Below the pieces are notes generated by a model. That model was not told the DNA's origin. It made no database searches and saw nothing but the letters and a program-made list of their open reading frames with translations. The position numbers and the translations under genes were made by a program. Positions 16,856 through 24,990 of a stretch of DNA of 41,655 nt are shown here, one piece after another. The number at the start of each line of letters is the position of its first letter. The first letter of the stretch is position 1. This DNA is from Chloroflexota bacterium. Its GTDB lineage: Bacteria > Chloroflexota > Dehalococcoidia > FW602-bin16. The stretch is taken from assembly GCA_004297765.1 (NCBI GenBank), contig SCTZ01000018.1, positions 1 to 41,655 on the forward strand, given 5' to 3'.

Positions 16856-16884
16856 TTGCAGAGCCCGTCGAATTCTGCTATACT
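16856..16884 (+). promoter_or_regulatory. Probable sigma-70-type promoter of the tRNA gene
   Basis: TTGCAG (16856-16861) and TATACT (16879-16884) are separated by exactly 17 bases. The -10 box ends 40 bases before the tRNA, which leaves room for a 5' leader to be trimmed. Confidence 0.65.
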
Positions 16885-16924
16885 TCCGAACCGTGAGCGG
16901 CGTTCTGACGCCGAATCACGCCAT

Positions 16925-16999
16925 GGCAGGGTAGCTCAGTGGCAGAGCAGGGGACTCATAAGCCCTTGGTCGGGAGTTCAAATCTCCCCCCTGCTACCA
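16925..16999 (+). tRNA. tRNA with anticodon CAT, probably elongator Met (Ile2 possible)
   Basis: The 75-nt sequence folds as a cloverleaf: acceptor GGCAGGG with CCCTGCT (first pair G-U), D stem GCTC with GAGC, anticodon loop CTCATAA (anticodon CAT at 16957-16959), T stem GGGAG with CTCCC around TTCAAAT, discriminator A and an encoded CCA at 16997-16999. It lacks the unpaired first position of initiator tRNA, so it is elongator Met or the lysidine-modified Ile2 tRNA. One oddity is an A-G mismatch at the base of the anticodon loop (positions 31 and 39). Its 3' end is the likely insertion site of the integrase-bearing element that follows. Confidence 0.92.
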
Positions 17000-17000
17000 A

Positions 17001-17028
17001 GCCGCATGCACATGCGGCTTTTGCTTTT
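17001..17028 (+). terminator. Rho-independent terminator after the tRNA
   Basis: GCCGCATG, loop CA, CATGCGGC (17001-17018) is a perfect stem directly followed by TTTTGCTTTT. It begins one base after the tRNA CCA and should end the tRNA transcript. On the other strand it may also limit read-through from the integrase gene. Confidence 0.85.
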
Positions 17029-17102
17029 CCAAGGGTTACGAGCAAAGTCTGTAGACCAAGAAACTTTTGAAAGTGCGTACAAAGGACTATCACGCCTTTG
17101 GT

Positions 17103-18146
17103 CTAGGCTAGCGGTGAGTATTTCGGACCCAACTTGGCTGCCGTCTGCTGTCGTTTCGACCCCGAGTAGCGGCGGGTCATCGCTTCGGTCTTGTGCCCCA
17201 TGGCATCCTGCAAAGCCGCTCGCTCCATCCCATTCTCCAGGCACACCTGGGCATAGGTATGTCGGAAAAGATGGGGGTGAAGTCGCTGGATTCCCGATCG
17301 CACTTTGAGCCGCCGGAAGACCATCTGCGCCCCCCAATAGGTAAGGGGCGCGCCTTCCTCGGTAAGCCAGAGGTTGTCGTAAGGACCACCTTCTGGTCGC
17401 TCCCGCAGATAGCGTTTGAGGATTTTGACAGCCTTGGCCGACAAATAGGTGACCTGAGTGTCTCCCCCCTTGGCTCGGACCACCAGCTCTCCGGTGATCA
17501 GGTTGATATCCTCCATGGTCAATCCCAGGATCTCGGCGAACCGCCTACCCGTAGCCAGGTAGCAAGCCATTAGGGCCTTGTTGCGAATGTCGGTGAAGTT
17601 AGGCTTGGAGTAGACCTCCAGCACCTTCTCCATCTCAGTATCCGTCAACCGATCGAACGGCTTGGCCGGGGGATTGATCCGGGCCACCTTGTCGAGCACG
17701 TCGCAGGTCGTTATCTCCGCCGTCTTGAACAGGTAGCCGTGGGAGAAGGCTTTGAGGGCAGACAATCGCGAGGCGATGCCGTCCTCGGATTTACCCTCCC
17801 GGCGCTGCTCCGAGACCCATTTATTGACGTTGTGCGGGGTGAAAGACTCCAGGGTCAACGGTTCTCCTTGCCGACTTAGGAAGCGCTCGAAGCTTAGAAA
17901 TGTGTTTGAGTACTTCTGGATGGTATGAGGCGAGCAGGAGGTGCTACGCCCTTTGAGATGGTCGATGTAGTAGGAACGAATGGTCTCCAGGCTTTCGTTG
18001 GCGTAGGAGGGATCGCTCCAGACGCGGGGTGGATTCTTCACTTCCTTTCCTTCCAGAGTCAAGACCGGGCAGTCCACCCCTATTATCGCACACCCGGACG
18101 TGCTGGTGATAGAAGTCTTCCCCTTGTCTTCCTGTCGTCGTTTCAT
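17103..18146 (-). CDS. Tyrosine recombinase (integrase) next to the tRNA
   Basis: This 347-aa phage-integrase family recombinase cuts and joins attachment sites through a tyrosine. It has an N-terminal core-binding SAM-like domain (TIQKYSNTFLSFERFLSRQGE... VNKWVSEQRREGKSEDGIASRLSALKAF) and a catalytic domain with Arg in ATGRRFAEIL, Lys in VRAKGGDTQVTYLS, HLFRH, GHK in AMGHKTEAM, and the nucleophile Tyr in TRRYSG. The frame is open for 25 more codons upstream. GGAGGAGAGG lies just ahead of MKRRQEDKGK at 18146, so that start is chosen. The gene points toward the tRNA and ends 103 bp from its CCA. This is the classical arrangement of an integrative element that uses a tRNA 3' end as its attachment site. 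Confidence 0.9.
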   Translation of the reverse strand: MKRRQEDKGKTSITSTSGCAIIGVDCPVLTLEGKEVKNPPRVWSDPSYANESLETIRSYYIDHLKGRSTSCSPHTIQKYSNTFLSFERFLSRQGEPLTLESFTPHNVNKWVSEQRREGKSEDGIASRLSALKAFSHGYLFKTAEITTCDVLDKVARINPPAKPFDRLTDTEMEKVLEVYSKPNFTDIRNKALMACYLATGRRFAEILGLTMEDINLITGELVVRAKGGDTQVTYLSAKAVKILKRYLRERPEGGPYDNLWLTEEGAPLTYWGAQMVFRRLKVRSGIQRLHPHLFRHTYAQVCLENGMERAALQDAMGHKTEAMTRRYSGSKRQQTAAKLGPKYSPLA

Positions 18147-18290
18147 CGCGATCCTCTCCTCCTTCATCCGACCACCCGCAGCGCAATCACCCGACTGCAG
18201 GCAGCAGAGAAAAAGCCTCATGGCTAGTGCGCCACTGCATCCGTGTCAGACAACATGCTCTCACGTTATGACCGTCCGTTGTCCTTACCC

Positions 18291-19283
18291 CTAGTTCGTG
18301 AACAGGCTGGCGGCGCCAGACTGATCTGGTATCGACCACAGTGATCCGAGCAATACGTCCGCGGGCTGCGCCGCCTTGATCTGGGTGAGGGTAGCAAAGC
18401 GAGTAAACGTCACACCCTGGCGCTGTGCCTCTGCCGCTCCGGACTCGATCAGCCGCATGTTCGATCGCTCATCAAGCGCGTCAAAAACAACCAGCAGTCG
18501 AAGAGCCTTCGTGCCAAACATCTGCTCGTAGCGACCGCTGTAGTAGAGTTCGCCGTAGCGGCGAAGCTTGGAGCGCAGCACAGCGCTGCTTTTGGCGGCG
18601 CGCTCGACCTCCAGGAAGAACGCCGCTGTGCGGTCGCGACCATCTAACTGCCGCTGGATCTGGAAGTACCCGTCCGGCACCAACTGAATCGGATGCATCA
18701 GCCGCGCGAGCTCGTCTGAGCGCCGCCACTGTCTCAAGGACCAACCAAGATCCAGGCAGGCTCGCTCGACGCGCACGCGGACATCATTGATGGCCAGCAG
18801 ATGGTCGATGGCGCCCAATGGTCGCATCTGTCGGCGATACTCCTGATCGCCATAGCGCTCTCGCAGCAGACGATTGCCCGCGGTGCTGTGCTGTCCCAGG
18901 ACGTAGACCGCCGGGGCGTTGACCGCCGTACGGGGCAGATGATCCAAGTAGCGGTTTCTCACCAGCAGGGTGAGTCGCCTCTGGCATCTGGATGAGCCCC
19001 CGGGCGTAAACAGTGCCGTCTGGATCTGATCGGCTCTCATCGCCCGTGCCCGAAACACCAACTCGATGATCTCCCGATCCCGTTCGGTCAGCAGCATCGG
19101 CGGGGCTGCCGCACGGGACTCACGCCCCGATTTAGCAGTCTTCGTCATTCGCCTAGACGACCCCGGTTGGCCAAGGTCGACAAATGGCGTCCCGACGGGC
19201 GCGATTGGCTGGGAAGGTGCGCTCGCGGCGAGCACATGGCGTGAGCACACCATGCCGGTTGGATGCTCACTCATCGTCGACAT
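18291..19283 (-). CDS. Replication-relaxation family protein
   Basis: The 330-aa protein matches the replication-relaxation family of plasmids and integrated elements of Gram-positive-like bacteria. A winged-helix part, TERDREIIELVFRARAMRADQIQTALF followed by CQRRLTLLVRNRYLDHLPR, starts near residue 66. Next come LGAIDHLLAINDVRVRVERACLDLGW, LVPDGYFQIQ and the conserved FFLEVERAAKSSAVLRSKLRRYGELYYSGRYEQMFG. The core contains the D-G-Y-F...E-V-E-R...K-L-R-R-Y pattern of that family. The first about 60 residues look disordered. ATG at 19283 follows GAGGAGG by 7 bases. The family occurs with mobile elements, but its biochemical role is not established. It lies between the integrase and the large ATPase on the same strand. 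Confidence 0.75.
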   Translation of the reverse strand: MSTMSEHPTGMVCSRHVLAASAPSQPIAPVGTPFVDLGQPGSSRRMTKTAKSGRESRAAAPPMLLTERDREIIELVFRARAMRADQIQTALFTPGGSSRCQRRLTLLVRNRYLDHLPRTAVNAPAVYVLGQHSTAGNRLLRERYGDQEYRRQMRPLGAIDHLLAINDVRVRVERACLDLGWSLRQWRRSDELARLMHPIQLVPDGYFQIQRQLDGRDRTAAFFLEVERAAKSSAVLRSKLRRYGELYYSGRYEQMFGTKALRLLVVFDALDERSNMRLIESGAAEAQRQGVTFTRFATLTQIKAAQPADVLLGSLWSIPDQSGAASLFTN

Positions 19284-19414
19284 CGTCTTGCCTCCTCAAG
19301 TGGATGATCTGTCTTCCCCCTGCCCTCATTTGCGGAGATAGCACGAACAGGTCTGCCATCGCCGTGTCGGCCGCGTTTCCAGTCGACGCAGGTTGCCAGC
19401 CGCTTTCCCGCTGC

Positions 19415-21838
19415 TCATTCTTCCTCAACGTCGACTACCTGCCAGGCGTGGTGCTGTAATCGCAGTCTATCCAGTTCCGCTTCGACCTCGCTGCGGGGGC
19501 GGGCGTAGCGCTCTCGTGTGCGCTCCCGAACTCGCTCCAGGACCGCGTCGTCCGGTGTGTTCTCGATCGGCATGGTCCTGAGGTCCACCGCGGGCATCGT
19601 CTTGCCGGCGATCTGGAGCTTGGCGATCACCTCGTGCCGATCCAGATCCTCCAAATCCTGGGGGGCAAACGGCTTGAGACTGGCACTAAGACGCCGACTG
19701 TCGGTTGGACTGCAGCGAAAGGTAAGGAGCGTGCCAGCATTACCTAGAACGCTCTCGATGAGCGTGTCACCCCAGGCATCGGAATACTGGGTCAAGAGCA
19801 TTACAGGACAGGCCAGTTTGCGCGACTCAGCCAGCATGCTCGGTAGACTGGCGCCCTTGAAGCGCTGGCTCTCGTCGACGGTCAGATAGAACGGTCGACG
19901 CTGTTCGCGCGGTCGCTCCAGACGTGCCAAAGCGGCCAGGTGGAGGCGGGCGATGATCAATTCGCCCAATAGATCCGCCTCCGCCTGGATCTCGGGTCCG
20001 CTGAGGTCAACCAGCAGAATGCCGCCCCGATCCATGATCTCGGAGAAGTCCACGCCGCGCGTCTGGCAGACCATATTCCGCACGGCCCTAGAGCGGTAGA
20101 AAGCCCGCAGACGGTACAGGATGGGGCGCACTATCTCGCGCTGCGCCGACTCTGATAGAGCATCATAGTTAGCCCAGAACTCCAGGCTCGCCTGGTCGGA
20201 GTGATCGCCATTGCCGAGTTGGGAAAGGACCCGCCGACGGAAGACACGGTCTTGGAACAGAAGTGCAACGTCCAGCAGAGTCGCGCCGGGCATCCGACAA
20301 AGTGTCGCCGTGGCGGCAAACACCGCATCTTCCATGCGCGTGGGACTCCACTGCTCGCGAAATAGCAGGCGAACCACTGAAAACATGGTCTGGACGTGCG
20401 CCTCCAGCGAGACGCCCGGGGTCGCCGTGAAGAACGGCAACCCCACCGCGTACGACACGTCGCCCAATTCCAGCAGCACTGTCTTGGCCTCGTGTTCGGG
20501 ACGGATGCTGCACTTCACGAAATCACGGATGAGCTCGCCATGCGGGTCCGTGATCCCTATCCCCGGCTGCTCTGGAAGCATAACGATTTGGCGTAATATC
20601 TGGTGGGCCAGGGTGCTCTTGCCGACGCCGGTGCGGCCCAAGATGACCAGGTGCCCCATCTGAAGATCCGCTGTGGGCAAGCAGACCGGAACCTGCCCAC
20701 CGTGTTGGAGATGGTGTCCCAGGAGCAGCCCGCGAGCGCGCAACATGGGCGTAGGCAGAGGGATGAGCGGGCGCCGCAAGAACGCAAACTGTGGCACCAG
20801 AACAGGATCGGATGGCGGGTGCCACAGCCCGGACAGCTCCGCGGCGGTGAGTAGCAGTGAGGGGGAGGGCTCTCGCTGCTTCCCCGTGTTGGCCGCCGTC
20901 TGCCACGTCCAGTTGCTGAGAAGGAGACCACCGAACGTCGCGTCGAAGCGCGCCTTGAAGAGCGCCGTGAGGCTTCGGGCGCGGCTTATAAGCCGGGCGC
21001 GATTGCTACCCACGAGCGCGACCGTGCCGGTCATTGCGAACGTAGGCTGGAGCAGCCGTTCTTCCAGTCGACGTTGCAGTCGCGGCTCGAAGCGCGGCGA
21101 ACGGGGACCTGAATCAAGAAGAACGGAGACGAAGCCCCAGACCCCCTCGGTCGTAGCCGGCTGTGTTAGAGCCCGAAAGGCCGCCGCGCGTTTCTCGGCG
21201 CCCGCAGGGTGTACGGCGTAAGAGATCACCAGTTGCTCATCTGGCATCCGCGGCTCGATAGCCGCCAGTAGAGTAGCCACAACATCGGGACCGTTGTTGT
21301 CGGCAAGATCACGAATCGGTGCCCAATCGGGTCGGTCTGACGGTCCGATGGATGAGATCAAACGAAGAGAGCCCGTGGCTGGATGGGTGAGCACGCTTGG
21401 GACGACGTTCCAATCAGGCACCGCTGCGCGAATCGCCCGCTCAACCTGAGCGATGTACGACGCAGCCGCACAGATCCGCACGTCGACGAGGTCGTAGGAT
21501 ATAACGATCTGCAGAATAAATGGTGTACCTAGCCCATGCAGATGCTCCATGAGGGCGGTCATGGGCTCGGGCTCCACGGCTTTGATCGGCACGTGCACGG
21601 ACAAAGCCGACCAGCTTGAACGGCCCGACGCCCCCGTCCCCTGGATCAGCCGGAGAGGATGCTCGGAAGGCTGTATCTCTTCCGAATGGTGTCCGGATGT
21701 AGGTATTGGCACAAGATCGTACTCCAGATGAGATTGGGTTGTTCGCTGCTGAATCAATTCTCTAATCCATACGAGAGCTGACGTGTCGTGGTCGGAGGAG
21801 CGAGGACTTGGCGATGGGTCGCTCTCTCCTCCAACCAC
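19415..21838 (-). CDS. VirD4/TraG/HerA-type ATPase, probable DNA translocation or coupling protein
   Basis: The 807-aa protein has a long N-terminal part of unknown fold and a C-terminal RecA-like ATPase domain. The Walker A motif GRTGVGKSTLAHQILRQ is near residues 400-410, followed by ITDPHGELIRDFV, which is typical of the HerA/VirD4/TraG group. The Walker B region FYLTVDESQRFKGASLPSMLAESRK is near residue 655, followed by MLLTQYSDAWGDTLIESVLGNAGTLLTFRCSPTDSRRL, which matches the Q-loop and end of this group. Such proteins couple DNA substrates to transfer channels or pump DNA. No clear transmembrane helices are visible at the N-terminus. GTG at 21838 is the first start, but no good ribosome site is upstream, so the N-terminus is uncertain. 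It is the most informative transfer-type gene of the element. Confidence 0.8.
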   Translation of the reverse strand: MVGGESDPSPSPRSSDHDTSALVWIRELIQQRTTQSHLEYDLVPIPTSGHHSEEIQPSEHPLRLIQGTGASGRSSWSALSVHVPIKAVEPEPMTALMEHLHGLGTPFILQIVISYDLVDVRICAAASYIAQVERAIRAAVPDWNVVPSVLTHPATGSLRLISSIGPSDRPDWAPIRDLADNNGPDVVATLLAAIEPRMPDEQLVISYAVHPAGAEKRAAAFRALTQPATTEGVWGFVSVLLDSGPRSPRFEPRLQRRLEERLLQPTFAMTGTVALVGSNRARLISRARSLTALFKARFDATFGGLLLSNWTWQTAANTGKQREPSPSLLLTAAELSGLWHPPSDPVLVPQFAFLRRPLIPLPTPMLRARGLLLGHHLQHGGQVPVCLPTADLQMGHLVILGRTGVGKSTLAHQILRQIVMLPEQPGIGITDPHGELIRDFVKCSIRPEHEAKTVLLELGDVSYAVGLPFFTATPGVSLEAHVQTMFSVVRLLFREQWSPTRMEDAVFAATATLCRMPGATLLDVALLFQDRVFRRRVLSQLGNGDHSDQASLEFWANYDALSESAQREIVRPILYRLRAFYRSRAVRNMVCQTRGVDFSEIMDRGGILLVDLSGPEIQAEADLLGELIIARLHLAALARLERPREQRRPFYLTVDESQRFKGASLPSMLAESRKLACPVMLLTQYSDAWGDTLIESVLGNAGTLLTFRCSPTDSRRLSASLKPFAPQDLEDLDRHEVIAKLQIAGKTMPAVDLRTMPIENTPDDAVLERVRERTRERYARPRSEVEAELDRLRLQHHAWQVVDVEEE

Positions 21839-21915
21839 TATTTGACGTGCCAGAGTCTATCCCTCAGATGACATTTCGCCTCGCCTGCAGTGGAGCATAG
21901 TCAGTCTTGGGAGCC

Positions 21916-22326
21916 TCAAGCTGCCATGTCGGCCGGTTGCACATCGTTTGTCGAACCACTAGGGTCGCCAAAACGCCAGGGAGCTAAGAGATCCTCGATG
22001 TTCTCCTCCTGCTGGACTGGCTCACCGAGGATGTCCACTGCCTCAAAGATGAGGACCCACACCAGGAACCCGAGCGAGACGGGCCACGGCGCCAGCGCGA
22101 TTGTGGCGGGAGAAGCCGCCAGGAGCACGCTGATCCCGACACAGACAAGAAAGCCCGCCAAGGCGTACCAGAGCAGCCGACTATACTTGCCACCGCCAAC
22201 GGCATGGGCGCGATAGACGCGTACCGTCTCCATCAGGATTAGGCGTATCGCAACGAGGACCATGACCAGCAGGGCGATGGCGAAGAATTCGCCCATCCTA
22301 CTCGCCGGATCGTTGTCGTAGCGCAT
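21916..22326 (-). CDS. Small membrane protein of the element, unassigned
   Basis: The 136-aa protein has about three hydrophobic segments: FFAIALLVMVLVAIRLILM near residues 13-31, LLWYALAGFLVCVGISVLLAASP near residues 51-73, and ALAPWPVSLGFLVWVLIFEAVDIL near residues 76-100. An acidic cytoplasmic-looking tail follows (VQQEENIEDLLAPW). ATG at 22326 (MRYDNDPAS) is chosen because AAAGGAG lies directly upstream; the open frame extends 17 codons further. I do not recognise the family. Its position next to the transfer-type ATPase suggests a membrane part of a transfer or mating apparatus, as an inference from context only. Confidence 0.65.
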   Translation of the reverse strand: MRYDNDPASRMGEFFAIALLVMVLVAIRLILMETVRVYRAHAVGGGKYSRLLWYALAGFLVCVGISVLLAASPATIALAPWPVSLGFLVWVLIFEAVDILGEPVQQEENIEDLLAPWRFGDPSGSTNDVQPADMAA

Positions 22327-22383
22327 TGCTTTGCTCCTTTTCTGGGAGGGCGATACCAAACCGCCCTCCGAATACATTGTTTC

Positions 22384-23046
22384 TCACTTCGTTGTCTGAA
22401 GACCCAGGGGACTTAGGCGAACGTCCTTGGGATCGGCGCTCACCCTCGACCAGTGCAGAACCTGGCGTTGAAATACCTGGAAGCACTCGCCCTGTTCTTG
22501 CGGACAGAAGGCGGGTGAGATTACCCGTCCCAGCCAGTAGAGCCAGTCGGTCCCCTGAGCCTGCAGGGCAGCAATGTACCCGGACACGATGGGGGCCAAG
22601 GGTGCATCCAATTGGGTGGCGAGTCCAGCGGGAAGCTGGCTTGTCCCTAGCAGGAGAGGTAGAAACTGCCAGGTTGTGCCCTGAACCTCCGGGTCGGGGT
22701 TGAGACAGACGACGTAGTTGGTGAAGCCCACGCAACTGGCGTGAACGTCGAACGGGCGCTCACTCCAGAGGGGATCGCCGAGGAAGCTGCTGTTGGTCTT
22801 CCAGTAGGACAACCAGGGCCGATCCGGATAGTCTCTCAAAGGGACTTTCTTTGCTCCCACCTGCTCGACGGCAATATTGGGCGGGGACATGACCACCATC
22901 TCTGATGAAGGTCGAGTGATAGTGATGGCCAGCCCCACGACCAGAACCATGGCGAGTACGGCCCCGCCGACCAGTAGCGGGCGGGACGGTGCAGATCGAC
23001 GCGTGCTGGCGGAAGAAGGATAGGAACGAAGATCGCTCGCTCTCAT
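22384..23046 (-). CDS. Single-pass membrane protein with extracytoplasmic domain, VirB8-like topology only
   Basis: The 220-aa protein has a short basic N-terminus, one transmembrane helix (PLLVGGAVLAMVLVVGLAITI, near residues 25-45), and a C-terminal domain of about 170 residues with four cysteines (ASCVGF, VVCLNPD, AFCPQEQGECFQVF), likely outside the cytoplasm. This topology is shared with VirB8/TrbF and TcpC proteins of conjugation systems, but I see no sequence signature of those families, so no function is assigned. ATG at 23046 follows TAGGAGG by 7 bases. The gene starts 31 bp after the stop of the upstream gene on the minus strand. It appears to be in one operon with the larger upstream and smaller downstream membrane genes. 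Confidence 0.6.
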   Translation of the reverse strand: MRASDLRSYPSSASTRRSAPSRPLLVGGAVLAMVLVVGLAITITRPSSEMVVMSPPNIAVEQVGAKKVPLRDYPDRPWLSYWKTNSSFLGDPLWSERPFDVHASCVGFTNYVVCLNPDPEVQGTTWQFLPLLLGTSQLPAGLATQLDAPLAPIVSGYIAALQAQGTDWLYWLGRVISPAFCPQEQGECFQVFQRQVLHWSRVSADPKDVRLSPLGLQTTK

Positions 23047-23077
23047 GCTGTTACCTCCTAATCTTACTGCTGCGGGC

Positions 23078-24532
23078 TTAGGATGCTCCACGGGTTGCCA
23101 CACGACCGTTTGATCGCCGTGTCCCACCGTGAGGATGTCGCTCGACATCGCCAGGTAGCGAGACCACCAGATGGTTGGGGCTGCAGAGGGTCTTGAGATC
23201 GCTCACGCCGTCGATCGCAGCTTCTACCATCACCACGGACATGGGCACACTGGTGACACCGCTGTCCACGGGTTCGGCGAGCGTCGCCCAGACCAGATGG
23301 CGGAAGCGATCCACCTCAAACCAACCCTTCGCACGAAGAGCCTCGTCAACGAGGTCCTTCACTTCGAGAAGCGCATGTGGCTCCAACGGCAGGGTGATCA
23401 CCACATAACGTGCGGTCTCCTGCGCCGGGGTGCGGAGGTGAATCCCCTTGGTTTCCTCCGCCTCGATGGCTTCCAGACCCTCAAGAACAGCGCGATAGGC
23501 CGCCTCCCGGAAGGTGAACAGTCGCGGAGGATTGGCGCGCGTACGGTGCACCGGAAGCATCCGTCCCCAGTAGCGGGGGACGATCACGCCATTCGAGCCC
23601 CTTGGATAGAGGCGGACGAGAACGTTCCAGGGCTCGTCCGCCGCATCTGCCAGAAGCGGCGCGACCCATAGGCTGGCAGGGAGGATGCCCACGCTGTAGT
23701 CGTTGGCGAGGAGAGATCGTTGGTTATCAGTCACCAGAAACCACCGCACGAAGCCCGCCTGGCAGTAGCGCTCAATGCCGCGGGCGAACTCTGCACGGAG
23801 GTGATCATCGGGGACCACCGTGACGACATAGGTGCTTGCCAGAGGGAAGTTGGTCTGGAGGAGGCGACTGGCGAAGATGCCCACAGCCGTGTGTCCTCCA
23901 GGGCTGGCGACGACCAGGATCACCGCCGGATCGTATCCTTGCTGGGGAAAGGACTCGCCAGGATCGGATACCGTGTGCTCAGTGGAGCGAATAAGGCGGC
24001 AGCCATCCTCGACGGTGTTGGCCACGGCCGGCTGCCAGTATTGGCGTAGATTAGGAGCTTCCACCTCCTCGACGGTGCGATTCTGCAGACCACCGGGTAA
24101 CACAGTCGAAGGGCAGAAGACGGTGCGGCGCTTCAACGCGGGATGAAGCTTGGCAGAGAACAATGCCCGCTCCCGCTCATCGAGCTCGACGACGATGACG
24201 ACACCGATATCCTCAAGTCGTCCGCCGCGTTGGAAGGCCCGGATGAGGCGGAGTCCTTGTCGAACCCCATACGTGCCAACCAACACGAGAGTCAGACGGC
24301 CCTTGGATTGGCGCTGGGAACGTATGGCCCTACCATCAGGCAGCAGGATCTCCCAGTTGAGATCGTTGGTTGCCAGGGCGGATGCGCCCGGAGGCAACTG
24401 CGCGTCTCTGTTACTCTTACGTTGGAAGAAGTGTGTGCCGGCACGGATACCCAGTCCCACGACACCAGCACCAATGGGGACCGCAGACCAGGCAGGGTCT
24501 ACCGAATGGACGAGGGAATCAAGCACGAACAT
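23078..24532 (-). CDS. Possible tubulin/FtsZ-like fold protein of the element (tentative)
   Basis: This 484-aa protein does not belong to a family I can name with certainty. After a hydrophobic N-terminal stretch (AVPIGAGVVGLGIRAG, residues 18-33) comes a Rossmann-like start, LTLVLVGTYGVRQGLRLIRAF, then a strand IGVVIVVELDERER. Near residue 215 is ILVVASPGGHTAVGIFASRLL. The order (Rossmann start, acidic strand end, glycine-rich loop GG-x-T-x-x-G, then strand VTVVPDDHLRAEFARGIERY and a helix-strand FLVTDNQRSLL) resembles tubulin/FtsZ-like GTPases, whose loop is GGGTGTG. The loop here is degenerate. ATG at 24532 follows GGAGG by 9 bases. It heads the minus-strand operon with the two membrane proteins. 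A role in element positioning or in a membrane machine would fit, but this is speculation. Confidence 0.4.
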   Translation of the reverse strand: MFVLDSLVHSVDPAWSAVPIGAGVVGLGIRAGTHFFQRKSNRDAQLPPGASALATNDLNWEILLPDGRAIRSQRQSKGRLTLVLVGTYGVRQGLRLIRAFQRGGRLEDIGVVIVVELDERERALFSAKLHPALKRRTVFCPSTVLPGGLQNRTVEEVEAPNLRQYWQPAVANTVEDGCRLIRSTEHTVSDPGESFPQQGYDPAVILVVASPGGHTAVGIFASRLLQTNFPLASTYVVTVVPDDHLRAEFARGIERYCQAGFVRWFLVTDNQRSLLANDYSVGILPASLWVAPLLADAADEPWNVLVRLYPRGSNGVIVPRYWGRMLPVHRTRANPPRLFTFREAAYRAVLEGLEAIEAEETKGIHLRTPAQETARYVVITLPLEPHALLEVKDLVDEALRAKGWFEVDRFRHLVWATLAEPVDSGVTSVPMSVVMVEAAIDGVSDLKTLCSPNHLVVSLPGDVERHPHGGTRRSNGRVATRGAS

Positions 24533-24679
24533 GAACGAAAACCTCCTATTCTGCTGTGGACTTCGTACTGACGAACCGATGCCTGCTTTTCATCACTGAG
24601 CTGTCGGGAAATTATTCTCCACCTCTCTCGGCTGACCGGACCAAAATGCAAGGCTGTCTTCCTCCTGCAGAAATTGGAA

Positions 24680-24874
24680 TCACCTGAAACCCTCGGCTTT
24701 GAGGCCAAAGAAGAAGGCCACCCGAGCGATCAAAGCCTTGAAGTCAGGAATGCTGAGACCCTGAGAACGTGCGCGGTACAGGCTGGGCTTAGCCTCGCTC
24801 ATGGACATTGATTCAAGAGTGATGCGCTCGAAGATGTTCTTGACAACGTCGCTATCCGAGTTTCTGGCACTCAT
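24680..24874 (-). CDS. Small protein (64 aa), unknown; IS21 inserted just upstream
   Basis: The short frame starts ATG at 24874 (MSARNSDSDVVKNIFERITLES), with a GGGG-containing ribosome site 6 bases upstream that comes from the 4-bp IS target duplication. The N-terminal half is charged; a hydrophobic patch RVAFFFGL is near the end. I recognise no family. An IS21-family element begins at 24885, ten bases upstream of the start codon, so the native promoter is now more than 4 kb away. The gene may be real but silent or dependent on an IS promoter. Confidence 0.4.
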   Translation of the reverse strand: MSARNSDSDVVKNIFERITLESMSMSEAKPSLYRARSQGLSIPDFKALIARVAFFFGLKAEGFR

Positions 24875-24990
24875 CACAATCCCCTGTTGATTACGTTTGA
24901 AAACTGAGCCAGTTTACGCCTGAAAATTGATCCACCCCACGGTCGTCTGTACCCTCGTTGTTACCCAACAGCGAGGAGCAAAAGGAGGAG

